This document shows positions 44,182 to 53,765 of a stretch of DNA of 64,000 bases, piece by piece (the stretch's first letter is position 1; each line of letters opens with the position of its first letter). The stretch comes from Oscillospiraceae bacterium (GTDB lineage: Bacteria; Bacillota; Clostridia; Oscillospirales; Ruminococcaceae). The notes beneath the pieces are model-generated. The model searched no databases. It was given only the letters and a program-made list of their open reading frames with translations, and had not been told where the DNA came from. The position numbers were made by a program, and so were the translations under genes. The stretch spans positions 1 through 64,000 of the forward strand of contig JAIRWC010000037.1 in NCBI GenBank assembly GCA_031253495.1, in the 5' to 3' direction.

Positions 44182-45153
44182 ATGAAAGTTGTCGAAATGG
44201 TTAAAAAGGCTTTGCTTTGCTGTCAGCGCGATTCGTGGGAACAGGGGTTCGCCGCTCAAAGCCTGTACGAGGCGGGCGACACCGAAACGTTTGTCATGCT
44301 CGCTTTTGACGCCGTGGCAAGGCAGCACGAAGACGGGCGGTTGGGGATGACCGGCGACCTTTCCTTAATCACCGACCCCGCCGCGAACGGCGAACCCGTG
44401 TGGCGGGCGTTTGAGCATACAAACAACGAATATTACAGGAACGGCGCCGAAAAAATGCTCCAATACCTGATGATGTACGGAAGGCGAACGCCCGACGGGG
44501 TGCTGTTCCATTCCGCCGAAAGCGTTTATCCCGGGTTTTCCGCCGACCAGTTTTGGGTAAAGACCTGTTACAGCCTGCCGCCTTTCTTGGCGCTGATGGA
44601 CGAATTTACCGAGGCGACCAAACAGTACGGCGGTTATTATAACATACTGTGCGACGACGATACGGGGTTGCTGTATCACAGCTACGACTATAAACAGGGT
44701 GTGCGCATAAAGCAAAAGCTGTGGGCGACGGGGAACGGGCTCGCCATGCTCGGCGCCGCCCGCTTGATGACGGAAGCGATAAAAAAGCACGAGTCTCAAG
44801 TGGCGAACGACCTGCAAAGCGCCGGCATAGCCCTTTTGGAGGCTATGCTTAAATTCCAACATTCGGACGGGCGGTTCCATAACATTTTGGACAACGACCA
44901 AACCTTTTTGGACGGCGCTTCGGCGATGATGGTCGCCGCCTTTATCTACCGCGGGATTTACGAGGGCTGGCTGAACGAAAAGTATAAGAAAAAAGCCGAT
45001 TTGATAAGGGAAACCATGACGGACTATATAGACGGCGACGGGTTTTTGCACGGCGTTTGCGGTCCGTCGGACTTTGAAAAAGAGGGGACGTCAAGCGTGG
45101 CGCAATCGGCGTTTATTATGATGGACGCGTGGGCGAAAAAAGTGGTGGTTTAA
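44182..45153 (+). CDS. Glycoside hydrolase family 88/105-like protein
   Basis: 323 residues, an (alpha/alpha)6-barrel protein without signal peptide, so cytoplasmic. Blocks RDSWEQGFAAQSLYE, HSAESVYPGF, WATGNGLAMLG and DGASAMMVAAFIYRG fit the unsaturated glucuronyl/rhamnogalacturonyl hydrolases that split products of polysaccharide lyases. The substrate is probably an unsaturated pectin-derived disaccharide (inference). The ATG has GGGGGT upstream. Its leader contains repeat R3. Confidence 0.75.
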   Translation: MKVVEMVKKALLCCQRDSWEQGFAAQSLYEAGDTETFVMLAFDAVARQHEDGRLGMTGDLSLITDPAANGEPVWRAFEHTNNEYYRNGAEKMLQYLMMYGRRTPDGVLFHSAESVYPGFSADQFWVKTCYSLPPFLALMDEFTEATKQYGGYYNILCDDDTGLLYHSYDYKQGVRIKQKLWATGNGLAMLGAARLMTEAIKKHESQVANDLQSAGIALLEAMLKFQHSDGRFHNILDNDQTFLDGASAMMVAAFIYRGIYEGWLNEKYKKKADLIRETMTDYIDGDGFLHGVCGPSDFEKEGTSSVAQSAFIMMDAWAKKVVV

Positions 45154-45187
45154 TGGGAATCCGTTCTTAAAAGCCCGCGCCGCCGTA

Positions 45188-45261
45188 TACGCCACATAGG
45201 ATTCGAACCTATGACCTACCGCTTAGAAGGCGGTTGCTCTATCCGGCTGAGCTAGTGGCGC
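45188..45261 (-). tRNA. tRNA-Arg (anticodon TCT)
   Basis: 74 nt on the minus strand. The seven-bp acceptor (GCGCCAC with GTGGCGT) has one G-T pair. The D arm, anticodon stem ACCGC/GCGGT with loop CTTCTAA, and the T arm with GGTTCGAATCC are all present. The CCA end is not encoded. It reads AGA/AGG codons. Confidence 0.95.
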
Positions 45262-45408
45262 GAAAACGGGCGGCGGGAACCCTGACCCGCGCGACCGACT
45301 TTTTGAAAGTTGCCGAAACCGCCCTTAACTATGTTACACTAAAAAACGCCCGTTGTCAAGCGTTTTCATAAAAAGAGGGGCGGCGGCGAACACGGGGGAG
45401 GACGCGTT

Positions 45409-45768
45409 ATGACCAGACGTGAACTTATTGATTTTTGCCTTACGTTCCCCGACGCGTACGAGGATTATCCTTTCGGCGGCGACGCTCATTCCGACGGCGG
45501 CTCGTGGGCGGTTATGCGGCGACGCTCAAATAAAAAAGGCTTCGCCCATATTTACGGGCAAAACGGCGATTTGCGCGTAAATCTCAAATGCGACCCGCTT
45601 GAAGCCGATTTTTTGCGGCGGGCGTTCCGCGATGTAACGCCCGCTTATCACATGAACAAAATCCATTGGAACGGCGTTTCGGTCAACGGCGACGTGCCGG
45701 AAGACGAGTTGAAGCGTATGATAGAGAAAAGCTACGGTCTTGTCAAGCGCAAATCGAAAAAACGGTAA
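45409..45768 (+). CDS. MmcQ/YjbR family protein
   Basis: 119 residues. Start MTRRELIDFCLTFPDAYEDYPFG and the end with NKIHWNGVSVNGDVPEDELKRMIEKSY (short blocks) are characteristic. The fold resembles a double-wing DNA-binding domain (family knowledge), but biological function is unclear. It is single and followed by a large hairpin. Confidence 0.88.
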   Translation: MTRRELIDFCLTFPDAYEDYPFGGDAHSDGGSWAVMRRRSNKKGFAHIYGQNGDLRVNLKCDPLEADFLRRAFRDVTPAYHMNKIHWNGVSVNGDVPEDELKRMIEKSYGLVKRKSKKR

Positions 45769-45776
45769 CGCGGCGG

Positions 45777-45809
45777 CGCGTGAAACGCCGAAAGGCGCGC
45801 GTTCACGCG
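45777..45809 (+). terminator. Hairpin after the YjbR-family gene
   Basis: CGCGTGAA and TTCACGCG pair around an inner CGCC-GAAA-GGCG hairpin, 8 nt after the stop codon. Confidence 0.55.
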
Positions 45810-45836
45810 GGGGCATAAACAGGCTGCTTCGTTTTG

Positions 45837-46030
45837 TAATTTGCATACAAATTTATTTTAAATAATTTGTTGAAATCGCCGAAAATATAAAAATTTCGCG
45901 AAATCCTGTAATTACTCGCGGTTTACCCTCGTTACTTGTTACAGATACGGGGATAAATCGTAAATTTATTAAACACAAATTTGCAAAAACGAACAAATTT
46001 CAACGTACCCGTAAATTAAACGAAGGAGAA
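45837..46030. other. AT-rich intergenic region with repeated CAAATTT
   Basis: About 190 bp markedly richer in A and T than its surroundings. CAAATTT appears at 45848, 45976 and 45994, and the first copy belongs to an imperfect palindrome with AAATAATTTG. No gene is seen; it is likely the control region of the following lipoprotein gene. Confidence 0.45.
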
Positions 46031-46035
46031 ATGAC

Positions 46036-47688
46036 ATGAAAATCAAGGTACTGACAATTATTCTCGCGGCGGCGTTGATTGCTTCGCTTATCGCCTGCCA
46101 TTCCACGATTCCCGAAAACTGGCGGGACGACGAATCCGATTCCGCCGACCAAACCGACGTTTCGGACACTTCCGATAATTCCGACGTTACCGATAATTCC
46201 GATAATTCGCAACCGCTCGAAGTTAAGCCGCCGCTTACCGCCGACGATATGTACGATACCCTTTTGGCGCAAAAAAGCCTTTGGAACGCCTCCGAGTACG
46301 ATTGGGGCGGTACCTTCGACGGAACGCTGATTGACCTCGACTTCGACGGAATACCCGAATTTATCGTAACCGATAACCTCTCCCGTATGTCAATCTACCG
46401 CTTCGGCGACGACGGCTCCCTCATCCCCTTAATGGAAAAGGTTCAACTCTATTACAACGCCGAGTCTTTTACCGAGTTGAAATCCATCATTCCCTACACC
46501 GACGGCGACGGCGCGAAAAAATGGCTCATTTCCTACCGCAACTACGTCGATTACAGCGATTATTCTTCGTGGGATTCCTATTACAGCTTAAGCGCGTTTG
46601 ACTTTACGGACGGTAAAGTTACCGAAACCGTGAAGTTCAACAGCATAATTTACAGCAACGACGCCTACGACGGCGAAACGTATTACAACCCCTACGGATA
46701 CGAGGGCTACCCTTTCGCCAAAGCCGAATTTTACATTGACGGCGTAGAGTACACCGCCTCACAAGATAAACTCGACGAGTTTTGGGCGGATATGGACAGA
46801 ATGATTCTCGAATACCAAAACGCGCCCATGGACGACGGTCTGTACGAACACGACTACTACCTGCCGTGGTTTTGCGCCGGGTATTACCCAACTCCCACGC
46901 TTGAAGAGTGGGAAGAGCTTAAAGTCGCGTTCATAAACCGACAGTTAGCCGCCGAACCCGCTTACAGCCTTATTCCCATGGTGGGCGGCGACAATGTTTG
47001 GGACCACTGGGAGCAGGCGTGGTACCGCGACGACGACGCCTTGGAAACCGGGCTTCGCCGTTTGGTCGACAATTATTGGAACGGCGACGCCGATTACTTC
47101 AGAACCTACGACCTGTTCTACAGTAACGGCGGCGCGGCTTGCAAGCCCGTCCTTTACCTCTACCCCGAAAAAGTTACCGACGTCGACGTGAACGTCGTAT
47201 TCCCCGGCGGCGGGTACTTCACCTGCACCTACCCCGATTACGGCGACGGATGGAGCGTTACCGCCTACCCCGACGGCACCGTTATTAACAAAGCCGACGG
47301 CTTGGAATACTCATACCTTTATTGGTCAAGCTACGGGTTGGCTGACTGGGATTTCTCAAGCGGCTTCGTCGTTAAAGGCGAGGATACCGCCGCGTTCCTG
47401 AGAGAAAAGCTCGCGTTCCTCGGACTTACCCCGCGCGAGTATAACGAGTTCATCGTCTATTGGCTGCCGCTTATGCAAAATAACCCCTACAACCTCGTCG
47501 CCTTCCAGACCGATAAGTACGAGGAAAGCGCGGTTCTGCGGGTTTCGCCGAAGCCCGACAGCCTGCTTCGCGTGTTCATGGCGTATATGCCCTTGGAAAA
47601 CCCGATTGACATCCCCGAACAGCAGTTAGACAGCTTCGAGAGGGTAGGGTTCAGCGTGGTTGAATGGGGCGGCACTTGCGTCAGGTGA
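46036..47688 (+). CDS. Large lipoprotein with a conserved C-terminal domain of unknown function
   Basis: 550 residues, AAGGAG upstream. Lipobox ASLIAC, then HSTIPENWR, like the DUF885 lipoprotein, and an Asp/Ser-rich repeat linker (residues 30-58). A DLDFDGIPEF loop near residue 100 resembles a single calcium-binding VCBS/EF-hand-like loop. The last ~180 residues, beginning KPVLYLYPEK and including YPDGTVINKADG, FVVKGEDTAAFL and EFIVYWLPLMQ, look like a domain I have seen in other Clostridia surface proteins but cannot name. Probably extracellular and wall-associated. Confidence 0.7.
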   Translation: MKIKVLTIILAAALIASLIACHSTIPENWRDDESDSADQTDVSDTSDNSDVTDNSDNSQPLEVKPPLTADDMYDTLLAQKSLWNASEYDWGGTFDGTLIDLDFDGIPEFIVTDNLSRMSIYRFGDDGSLIPLMEKVQLYYNAESFTELKSIIPYTDGDGAKKWLISYRNYVDYSDYSSWDSYYSLSAFDFTDGKVTETVKFNSIIYSNDAYDGETYYNPYGYEGYPFAKAEFYIDGVEYTASQDKLDEFWADMDRMILEYQNAPMDDGLYEHDYYLPWFCAGYYPTPTLEEWEELKVAFINRQLAAEPAYSLIPMVGGDNVWDHWEQAWYRDDDALETGLRRLVDNYWNGDADYFRTYDLFYSNGGAACKPVLYLYPEKVTDVDVNVVFPGGGYFTCTYPDYGDGWSVTAYPDGTVINKADGLEYSYLYWSSYGLADWDFSSGFVVKGEDTAAFLREKLAFLGLTPREYNEFIVYWLPLMQNNPYNLVAFQTDKYEESAVLRVSPKPDSLLRVFMAYMPLENPIDIPEQQLDSFERVGFSVVEWGGTCVR

Positions 47689-47720
47689 AATCAGTAAAGT
47701 AAAAAACCGGAGGAAACATC

Positions 47721-48947
47721 ATGGGTGGGATTGCTCAAAACAAGCAAGGGTTAAAAATGTTGTTCGCGGGGGCGGCGTTGCAGCTTTTTCTCGGTATTAT
47801 CTATGTTTGGAGCGTGTTTAAAAACCCGGTGAGCGCGTATTACGGCTGGGCGGCTTCGGACGCGGGGCTGACCGCCTCGTTCATGCTTTGCTTTTTCGTA
47901 GTCGGCATATTCACAGGGGGAAAGCTGCAAATGAAAATCGGCGCCAAGCTCACCACGCTGCTCGGAGGGCTTTCGGTGGCTTCGGGTATGCTCGCCACCT
48001 CGTTTATCCCCGCCAAGCGCGGGTTACCGGGTGAGATTGAGCGGTACGTAACGGACGCGCCCGTTTTCCTGCTGTACGTTTTTTACGGGATAATCGGCGG
48101 CTTCGGCGTGGGCATGGGGTTTAACGCCATTATTTCAACGGCGCAGAAATGGTTTCCGAAAAACCGCGGCTTCGCTTCGGGCGTGGCCGTAGGGTCGTTC
48201 GGGCTTTCGACGGTGATATTCGCGCCGTTCGCGGAGTTGTTAATCGAAAAATTCGATATAAACATCGTTTTTATGGTTTTGGCGGGCGTTTTCGCAATCG
48301 CCACGCTCTTATTTTTCAGTTTTATAAAAACCCCCGACCAAGTAGCGAACGCTTCCCCGCCCCCGCTCGTCGGAAAGCAGTACACAACCCTCGAAATGGT
48401 GAAAACCCCGCGCTATTACCTTGTCGCTTTGTCCCTAATGCTCGGCACGTCGGTTTTCTTTGTCATAAACCCGGACCTCAAGGATTTAGCCGCGGAACGC
48501 GGACTCGCTAACTTCGCGACGGCGCTCGTCATGTTTACGGGGGTTTGCAACGCGCTCGGGCGCATATTCGCGCCGCTCGCGTCGGATAAAATAGGCAGGG
48601 AAAACGCCGATATCGCCGTGCTTGCCGTAACTGCGGTTTGCGCTTTTTCGCTGTGTTTTGCCGAAGGGATTTTGCTCATGGCGATAATAGCGTTAGTGGC
48701 GTTTTGCTTCGGCGGTTACGCGGGTCTGTATCCTGTTTTAACGTCGGAAAACTTCGGTATTAAAAACATCGGCGCCAACTACGGCGCGGTTATGCTCGGA
48801 TTTATGGCGTCGTCGCTTTTGTTCCCGATTATAATGAACAAAATCGACGACAGGATTTTACGGTTCGCCGCGCTCGGCGTAATCGCGGTTATAGGCGCGG
48901 TACTGGTACTCGCGCTGAAAATCGTCAATTCCAAAACGCCGAAATAA
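47721..48947 (+). CDS. MFS transporter, oxalate/formate antiporter-like (OFA) family
   Basis: 408 residues with twelve predicted membrane helices. The start (LFAGAALQLFLGIIYVWSVF, by blocks) and KWFPKNRGFASGVAVGSFGLS are typical of OFA-family carriers for small carboxylates. The substrate cannot be read from sequence. GGAGG precedes the ATG; the gene follows the lipoprotein by 32 nt and is followed by the ankyrin gene, so the three may share a transcript. Confidence 0.85.
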   Translation: MGGIAQNKQGLKMLFAGAALQLFLGIIYVWSVFKNPVSAYYGWAASDAGLTASFMLCFFVVGIFTGGKLQMKIGAKLTTLLGGLSVASGMLATSFIPAKRGLPGEIERYVTDAPVFLLYVFYGIIGGFGVGMGFNAIISTAQKWFPKNRGFASGVAVGSFGLSTVIFAPFAELLIEKFDINIVFMVLAGVFAIATLLFFSFIKTPDQVANASPPPLVGKQYTTLEMVKTPRYYLVALSLMLGTSVFFVINPDLKDLAAERGLANFATALVMFTGVCNALGRIFAPLASDKIGRENADIAVLAVTAVCAFSLCFAEGILLMAIIALVAFCFGGYAGLYPVLTSENFGIKNIGANYGAVMLGFMASSLLFPIIMNKIDDRILRFAALGVIAVIGAVLVLALKIVNSKTPK

Positions 48948-48996
48948 GACGGTCATAAATACGCGAAAACACCGACAAGCAAGAAAGGTTTACAGA

Positions 48997-49659
48997 ATGG
49001 CGGAACAGTCAACAAAAAAAGGTTTACAGCTTATAACCGCTTCGGAAAAGGGCGATATTGAAGCGGTTAAATCATTGCTGGACGACGGCGCGTATATCCA
49101 CGCGCAGGACGACAAGGGCAGGTGCGCCGTCGTCGCCGCCGCTTACAACAACCGCCTTGAGGTTGTCGATTTGCTGATTAACGCGGGAGCCGACGTCAAT
49201 ATGAAAGACGACACTTTACAAAGCGCGTATTTGATTTCAACCTCCGAAGGATATACGGAGTTGTTGAAAAAAACCGTAAAAGCGGGAGCCGACGTTCACG
49301 GCACGGACAGTTACAACGGCACGGGGTTAATTCGCGCCGCCGACCGCGGGCATGTCGAGATTGTAAAGGAACTGTTAAAGACGAATATCCGCGTCAATCA
49401 TATCAATAAAATAGGTTGGACCGCGCTGCTTGAGGCGATTATATTGGGCGACGGCGGGGTAAGGCATACAAAGGTCGTGCGTTTATTGGCGGATTCCGGC
49501 GCGGACGTCAATTTACCGGATAAGGACGGGGTTACGCCGCTGGCGCACGCCGAAAACAGGAATTTCACCGATATTGTCGGGATACTTAAAAACGCGGGGG
49601 CGGAAAATCAACCGCAAAACCGCCGCGATACAGTTTCCGAGGAGGTCCGTCATTTATAA
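48997..49659 (+). CDS. Ankyrin-repeat protein
   Basis: 220 residues made of about six ankyrin repeats (for example NRLEVVDLLINAGADVN, GHVEIVKELL, TKVVRLLADSGADVN). No signal peptide or membrane segment, so a cytoplasmic protein-binding scaffold. The partner is unknown. The last ten bases overlap the end of the convergent gene at 49650. Confidence 0.88.
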   Translation: MAEQSTKKGLQLITASEKGDIEAVKSLLDDGAYIHAQDDKGRCAVVAAAYNNRLEVVDLLINAGADVNMKDDTLQSAYLISTSEGYTELLKKTVKAGADVHGTDSYNGTGLIRAADRGHVEIVKELLKTNIRVNHINKIGWTALLEAIILGDGGVRHTKVVRLLADSGADVNLPDKDGVTPLAHAENRNFTDIVGILKNAGAENQPQNRRDTVSEEVRHL

Positions 49660-50663
49660 ACCGCCGCCAAGGTTTTGTATTCCTTAGTTTCCCTGTAATC
49701 CTCGCCGTCGGACAAGACGGCGATTTTTTCGCAGAATGTGACGACTTCGGCGCAGTACTTAAGCGCCTCCGCCGATTTTAGGGCTTCGCGGAGGTTTTGG
49801 TTTTCGCCGCGAGAAAATATTTCCGAGAAAAGTCTGCCTATTTCCGACAGACCCGCCCATAACGGATAGTTCTCCAACAGGGCGCCTATGTCGGACAGGG
49901 CGATTTCGGGCGGTTTCAACTTTGTCAGAACCTCGCCCATACGTTCCAAAACGCCGTCTATCTCCTTTGCGTTGTTACGCAGGATTAAATTGAACACATC
50001 GACGCCCGCCGCTTTTTTCATATTATCGGCGCGCCTTTGCGGCTGCGGGGAAAAAATCCCGTCAATCGTGTATAAATCCTCCGGCGAACATTGATAATAC
50101 GTCATGGCGAACACGGCGCAAAACACGGGTTCGTCCCCGCGCGAGGAAAGGTCGATTTTCTCGCGGTGCGGGCGGGTTCCGTAAAACGCGAAAAGCTCGT
50201 CCGCAGTAAGCCGCCTGCCGCCGTAATTCACGTGTTTGAAAAACAGCTCGTTGTTGAATCTGTCAATAAATTCCGCGTTTTTTTTTGCCGTTTGCATAAT
50301 TTCACGCCAAGCGGAATTGTTGACGGCAAGGAGCCGCCTTTCAAGCTCGGCGAACCGTTTGTTTAAGACGCGCCCCGCTTTTCGCGGGGGGCGCTCCCCC
50401 GGGTTGATTTGTTCGGGGGGGAGAAACCTGCGTAAGCCGCCGACCGTTTCAAAACGGCATATGAACAGTTTGGCGCGCTTGGCGAAAAGTTTGCGCAAAA
50501 GCGCGTCCGCCCGCTCTTCCGAGGGGGTTTTCGTTTTCTTGCGCAAATACGCGGAAAAGGGAATTTTCCCGACGAACACGGTGTCATACGGGTCAATCCC
50601 CTGTTTTTTCAACGCCTTGAGCGTTTGTTCCCCGAAAAGGGGACCGTCGTCATTTACGTTCAT
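49650..50663 (-). CDS. Protein of unknown function coupled to murD
   Basis: 337 residues. Starts with ATGA overlapping the murD stop. No signal peptide, no membrane helix and no domain I recognise; mostly helical with a basic N-terminal third and Cys/aromatic residues in the middle (VFCAVFAMTYYQCSPEDLY). Being translated together with murD suggests a link to cell-wall synthesis or merely operon membership. The C-terminus overlaps the convergent ankyrin gene by ten bases. Confidence 0.6.
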   Translation of the reverse strand: MNVNDDGPLFGEQTLKALKKQGIDPYDTVFVGKIPFSAYLRKKTKTPSEERADALLRKLFAKRAKLFICRFETVGGLRRFLPPEQINPGERPPRKAGRVLNKRFAELERRLLAVNNSAWREIMQTAKKNAEFIDRFNNELFFKHVNYGGRRLTADELFAFYGTRPHREKIDLSSRGDEPVFCAVFAMTYYQCSPEDLYTIDGIFSPQPQRRADNMKKAAGVDVFNLILRNNAKEIDGVLERMGEVLTKLKPPEIALSDIGALLENYPLWAGLSEIGRLFSEIFSRGENQNLREALKSAEALKYCAEVVTFCEKIAVLSDGEDYRETKEYKTLAAVYK

Positions 50664-51907
50664 GCTTTCATCGGCGAGCCGCCTAAAACGGCGTTCTTAA
50701 AAACCTCGCCCCGTTCCTCGAAATTTTTATAAAACCCGTAACTCGCGGCGGCCGGGGATAAAACGCAACAGCTTTTGGTAATTATCTTGGCGCGGTTAAC
50801 CGCGTCCGTCATATCTTTGGCTTTATAAACGCCGATTTTCACGGCGTCAAGCGATTCCGCCACTTTATGGCCGCTGTCGGGCAGGGCGATTACATTGTCG
50901 ACGGCGCCGGAGTTATTCAAAAATTCCGTAAGCGGGGCGTAGTCAATCCCCCTGTCCATGCCGCCCACGATAAGCGTGTCGGTTTCGGGGAACGCCTTTA
51001 CCGCCGCAATCGCCGCCGCCGGAACGGTGCTTATGCTGTCGTCGACCCATTTAACCCCGCCGATTTCCGCGAAAAGCTCAAGGCGATGGGGGAGCCCCCC
51101 GAAACTTTCGGCGGCTTTAACCGCCGCTTTTTCCCCGCAACCCAGCAATTCGGCGGCGTAAACCGCCGTGGCCGCGTTACGGAGGTTATGCGCCCCGCGC
51201 AGTTTAAGCCCGTTCGCGGCGAGCAGCCTTTCGACGCGTGATATTTCCGCGTTTTCTTCGTCCGCGCGTATGGATATATCCCCTTTTTTCTGGTATTTGA
51301 AGATGTTTTCCTTCGCCGCCCTGTAACGCCCGAAATCGGCGTAATGGTCAAGATGCTCCTCGTAAACGTTCAGCAGCACGGCGACGTCGGGGCTTGCCTT
51401 AACGTATTCAAGCTGGTGGCACGACATCTCAAAAACGATAACGCCCCCTGACAATCCGCCCGTTTCCTCCAAGCAGATTTCTAACGGCGGGACGCCGATA
51501 TTCCCGATTAAACGCGCTTTTTTCCCGCAGTTAACCAAAATATGGCGCAAAAGGCTCGACGTCGTGGACTTTCCCTTCGTTCCGGTAATCCCTACGGTTA
51601 CGTTTTCCCGAAAGCGCAGGAACAAATCGGTCTGGCTCGTGATTTTTTCGCCGATACGGTCAAACTTATCAAATAACGCTATCCCGGGGGTTTTCATTAT
51701 GACGTCAAAATCTCCGTTTAACGCCTCGAGATAATCCTCGCCGCAAAACGACGGATACCGGGCGTCAACCGCGTTTTTATCGGCGACGGCTATTTTTTGG
51801 GCGCAGTTCAGTTCTTCGAGTAAGCGCAGGGTGGACCGACCCTCCAGCCCGAAACCGAGTATGAGCGTTTTCTTCCCGCGAAAAAATTCGCACAGTTTAT
51901 CAAGCAT
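50660..51907 (-). CDS. murD: UDP-N-acetylmuramoylalanine-D-glutamate ligase
   Basis: 415 residues from the ATG at 51907; a TTG at 51940 overlapping the previous stop is an alternative. MurD adds D-glutamate to UDP-MurNAc-L-Ala in peptidoglycan synthesis. ATP loop GITGTKGKSTTSSLL, then FEMSCHQLEYV and NVYEEHLDHY are family blocks, and DDSISTVPAAAIAA near 290 is the MurD signature. The usual dcw cluster neighbours (mraY, ftsW, murG) are missing; instead it lies between a methyltransferase gene and an unknown gene. Confidence 0.93.
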   Translation of the reverse strand: MLDKLCEFFRGKKTLILGFGLEGRSTLRLLEELNCAQKIAVADKNAVDARYPSFCGEDYLEALNGDFDVIMKTPGIALFDKFDRIGEKITSQTDLFLRFRENVTVGITGTKGKSTTSSLLRHILVNCGKKARLIGNIGVPPLEICLEETGGLSGGVIVFEMSCHQLEYVKASPDVAVLLNVYEEHLDHYADFGRYRAAKENIFKYQKKGDISIRADEENAEISRVERLLAANGLKLRGAHNLRNAATAVYAAELLGCGEKAAVKAAESFGGLPHRLELFAEIGGVKWVDDSISTVPAAAIAAVKAFPETDTLIVGGMDRGIDYAPLTEFLNNSGAVDNVIALPDSGHKVAESLDAVKIGVYKAKDMTDAVNRAKIITKSCCVLSPAAASYGFYKNFEERGEVFKNAVLGGSPMKA

Positions 51908-51936
51908 ATTATCACCGTCGGAATTGCCGTATAACG

Positions 51937-52965
51937 TCAAACCGCGACTTTCAAGGCGATGACCTCCATGGAACCGTTGTAATACTTTGAAATCCTGTAA
52001 CTCACAGGCTCAAACCCGAACCTTCCGAGAAGCGAGTAAAGCGATTCCCTCGAAAAATAATTTACATGGGACGCTTCCCATCTCATTGGGTCTCGATGTC
52101 CCGCAATCGTTGTGAACGCGCTTTGGTAATTAGGGGTGGAAATCCAAAGAACGCCCCCCGCGTTCAACAACTCGTTCGCCTTGCTTATCATAACGGCGGG
52201 TTCAAAGACGTGTTCAATCACGTCCCCCATAATAATTACGTCGTATTTTTCGTTCGTTTCAAACGAAGTAAAATCACAGACTTCGACGTTCAGCCCGTAT
52301 TTGTCGCGGGCGTTTTTTACGTAGCTTTCCATAATGTCGACGCCGAAAACGTCGTATCCCGTTTCACGCGCCGCAAGTATGCACTCGCACCCGCCCAATC
52401 CGACTTCCAACAGCTTTAAGCCTTTTGTATACCGCCTTATTTCCCAAATAACGTCCGAGTACATGGATAAACGAACGCGGTTTGGTTCCCAAACGTGTTC
52501 GCCTTTATAGATATTCTCGGTTTTAGGGAAGCTGTCCGCGTACAGATGGTTGCAGCCGGCGCATCTTTTCCAAAGCCGAACGGGATTAAAAAACGGTTTA
52601 TACGAAGCCGCCTCCACCATTGTGTAACACCAATAAGGCTCGCCGCTTTTGCCGCATAACGGGCAGGCTTTAATCTCAACCTCTTCTTTTTTGCCGCCGA
52701 AAAAATAATTCGCGATATTATTATTTCTGAATAACTCGGGGTCGTGTTTCAAAGCCGCGTAATACAAATCGTAAGCCGTCGCGGGGTCGCCCGAAGCGTT
52801 GGCAATCGCCGCCAGCCGATAAAGGCACAAACCGCGTATCCGCGTTATTTTTTCAAGGCGCATATAAATATCGGCGGCTTGTGTAAGATTTCCGTCGCGG
52901 TACAACTTCTCCGCGTTTTCAAAAAGGGCGGTGGCTTCATTGTTATCGAAAGAAACATTATCCAT
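51937..52965 (-). CDS. SAM-dependent methyltransferase with zinc-ribbon-like and TPR-like N-terminus
   Basis: 342 residues. Residues 1-90 are helical with TPR-like character (LFENAEKLYRDGNLTQAADIYMRLE by blocks). A CPLCG…CAGC pair of cysteines at about 97-145 suggests a zinc-binding insert. The class I methyltransferase core follows: LLEVGLGGCECIL as motif I, VFGVDIMESYV, and VIIMGDVIEHV as motif II. The acceptor is unknown; relatives with this domain order act in surface polysaccharide or natural-product modification. It begins 23 nt after hisF and precedes murD. Confidence 0.8.
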   Translation of the reverse strand: MDNVSFDNNEATALFENAEKLYRDGNLTQAADIYMRLEKITRIRGLCLYRLAAIANASGDPATAYDLYYAALKHDPELFRNNNIANYFFGGKKEEVEIKACPLCGKSGEPYWCYTMVEAASYKPFFNPVRLWKRCAGCNHLYADSFPKTENIYKGEHVWEPNRVRLSMYSDVIWEIRRYTKGLKLLEVGLGGCECILAARETGYDVFGVDIMESYVKNARDKYGLNVEVCDFTSFETNEKYDVIIMGDVIEHVFEPAVMISKANELLNAGGVLWISTPNYQSAFTTIAGHRDPMRWEASHVNYFSRESLYSLLGRFGFEPVSYRISKYYNGSMEVIALKVAV

Positions 52966-52988
52966 ATTTTACATACTCCTTGTTAAAT

Positions 52989-53753
52989 TTAATCCCTTAC
53001 GGGTATATTCCTGTCCCGCAAGCTTTTCTTCACATCGCCGACGGTCAGTTCCCCGTAATGGAACAGCGACGCCGCCAAAGCCGCCGAAACCTTGGTTTTC
53101 TCGAACACCTCGCCGAAGTGTTCCAATTTCCCGCACCCGCCGGAAGCGATTACCGGAATATTCACCGCCGCGCAAACGGCGTCGAGCATTTCAATGTCGA
53201 AGCCGCCGCGCGTTCCGTCGGCGTCAATCGAGTTCAGGCATATTTCCCCCGCCCCCAATTTCTCGGCTTTCCGCGCCCATTCGACCAAATCCAAACCCGC
53301 GTCTGTCCTGCCGCCGTTAAGCGTAACGGCAAACCCGCTTTTGCCGTTGCCGAAGCGTTTCGCGTCTATTCCCAAAACCACGCACTGACTCCCGAACACG
53401 TCGGCGGCTTCCCTTATAACGGCGGGGTTTTTAACCGCCTGCGAATTTACCGAAACCTTATCCGCGCCCGCCCGCAAAACCTCGCGGAAGTCTTCGACCG
53501 AACCTATCCCCCCGCCGACGGAAAGCGGAACAAAAACCTTTCTCGCCGTTTCCCTTACCACGTCGAGGATAACGCCCCGCCCCTCGTGCGACGCGGTTAT
53601 GTCGTAGAACACTATTTCATCCGCGCCCTGACGGTTGTATTCCTCCGCGAGCGCGACGGGTTCGCCCACTTCTTTTATACCCTTGAATTTTACGCCCTTG
53701 ACGACTTTCCCGTCGCGAACGTCGAGACATGGGATTATGCGTTTGGCGAGCAT
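52989..53753 (-). CDS. hisF: Imidazole glycerol phosphate synthase cyclase subunit
   Basis: 254 residues, a TIM barrel that joins ammonia from HisH with PRFAR to give IGP and AICAR. Catalytic Asp11 (IPCLDVRDG) and the second Asp in VVLGIDAKR are present, with the phosphate loops SVGGGI and VIASGGCG. It follows hisA by 12 nt in the hisB-hisH-hisA-hisF run. Confidence 0.97.
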   Translation of the reverse strand: MLAKRIIPCLDVRDGKVVKGVKFKGIKEVGEPVALAEEYNRQGADEIVFYDITASHEGRGVILDVVRETARKVFVPLSVGGGIGSVEDFREVLRAGADKVSVNSQAVKNPAVIREAADVFGSQCVVLGIDAKRFGNGKSGFAVTLNGGRTDAGLDLVEWARKAEKLGAGEICLNSIDADGTRGGFDIEMLDAVCAAVNIPVIASGGCGKLEHFGEVFEKTKVSAALAASLFHYGELTVGDVKKSLRDRNIPVRD

Positions 53754-53765
53754 GCGTCCCTCCTG

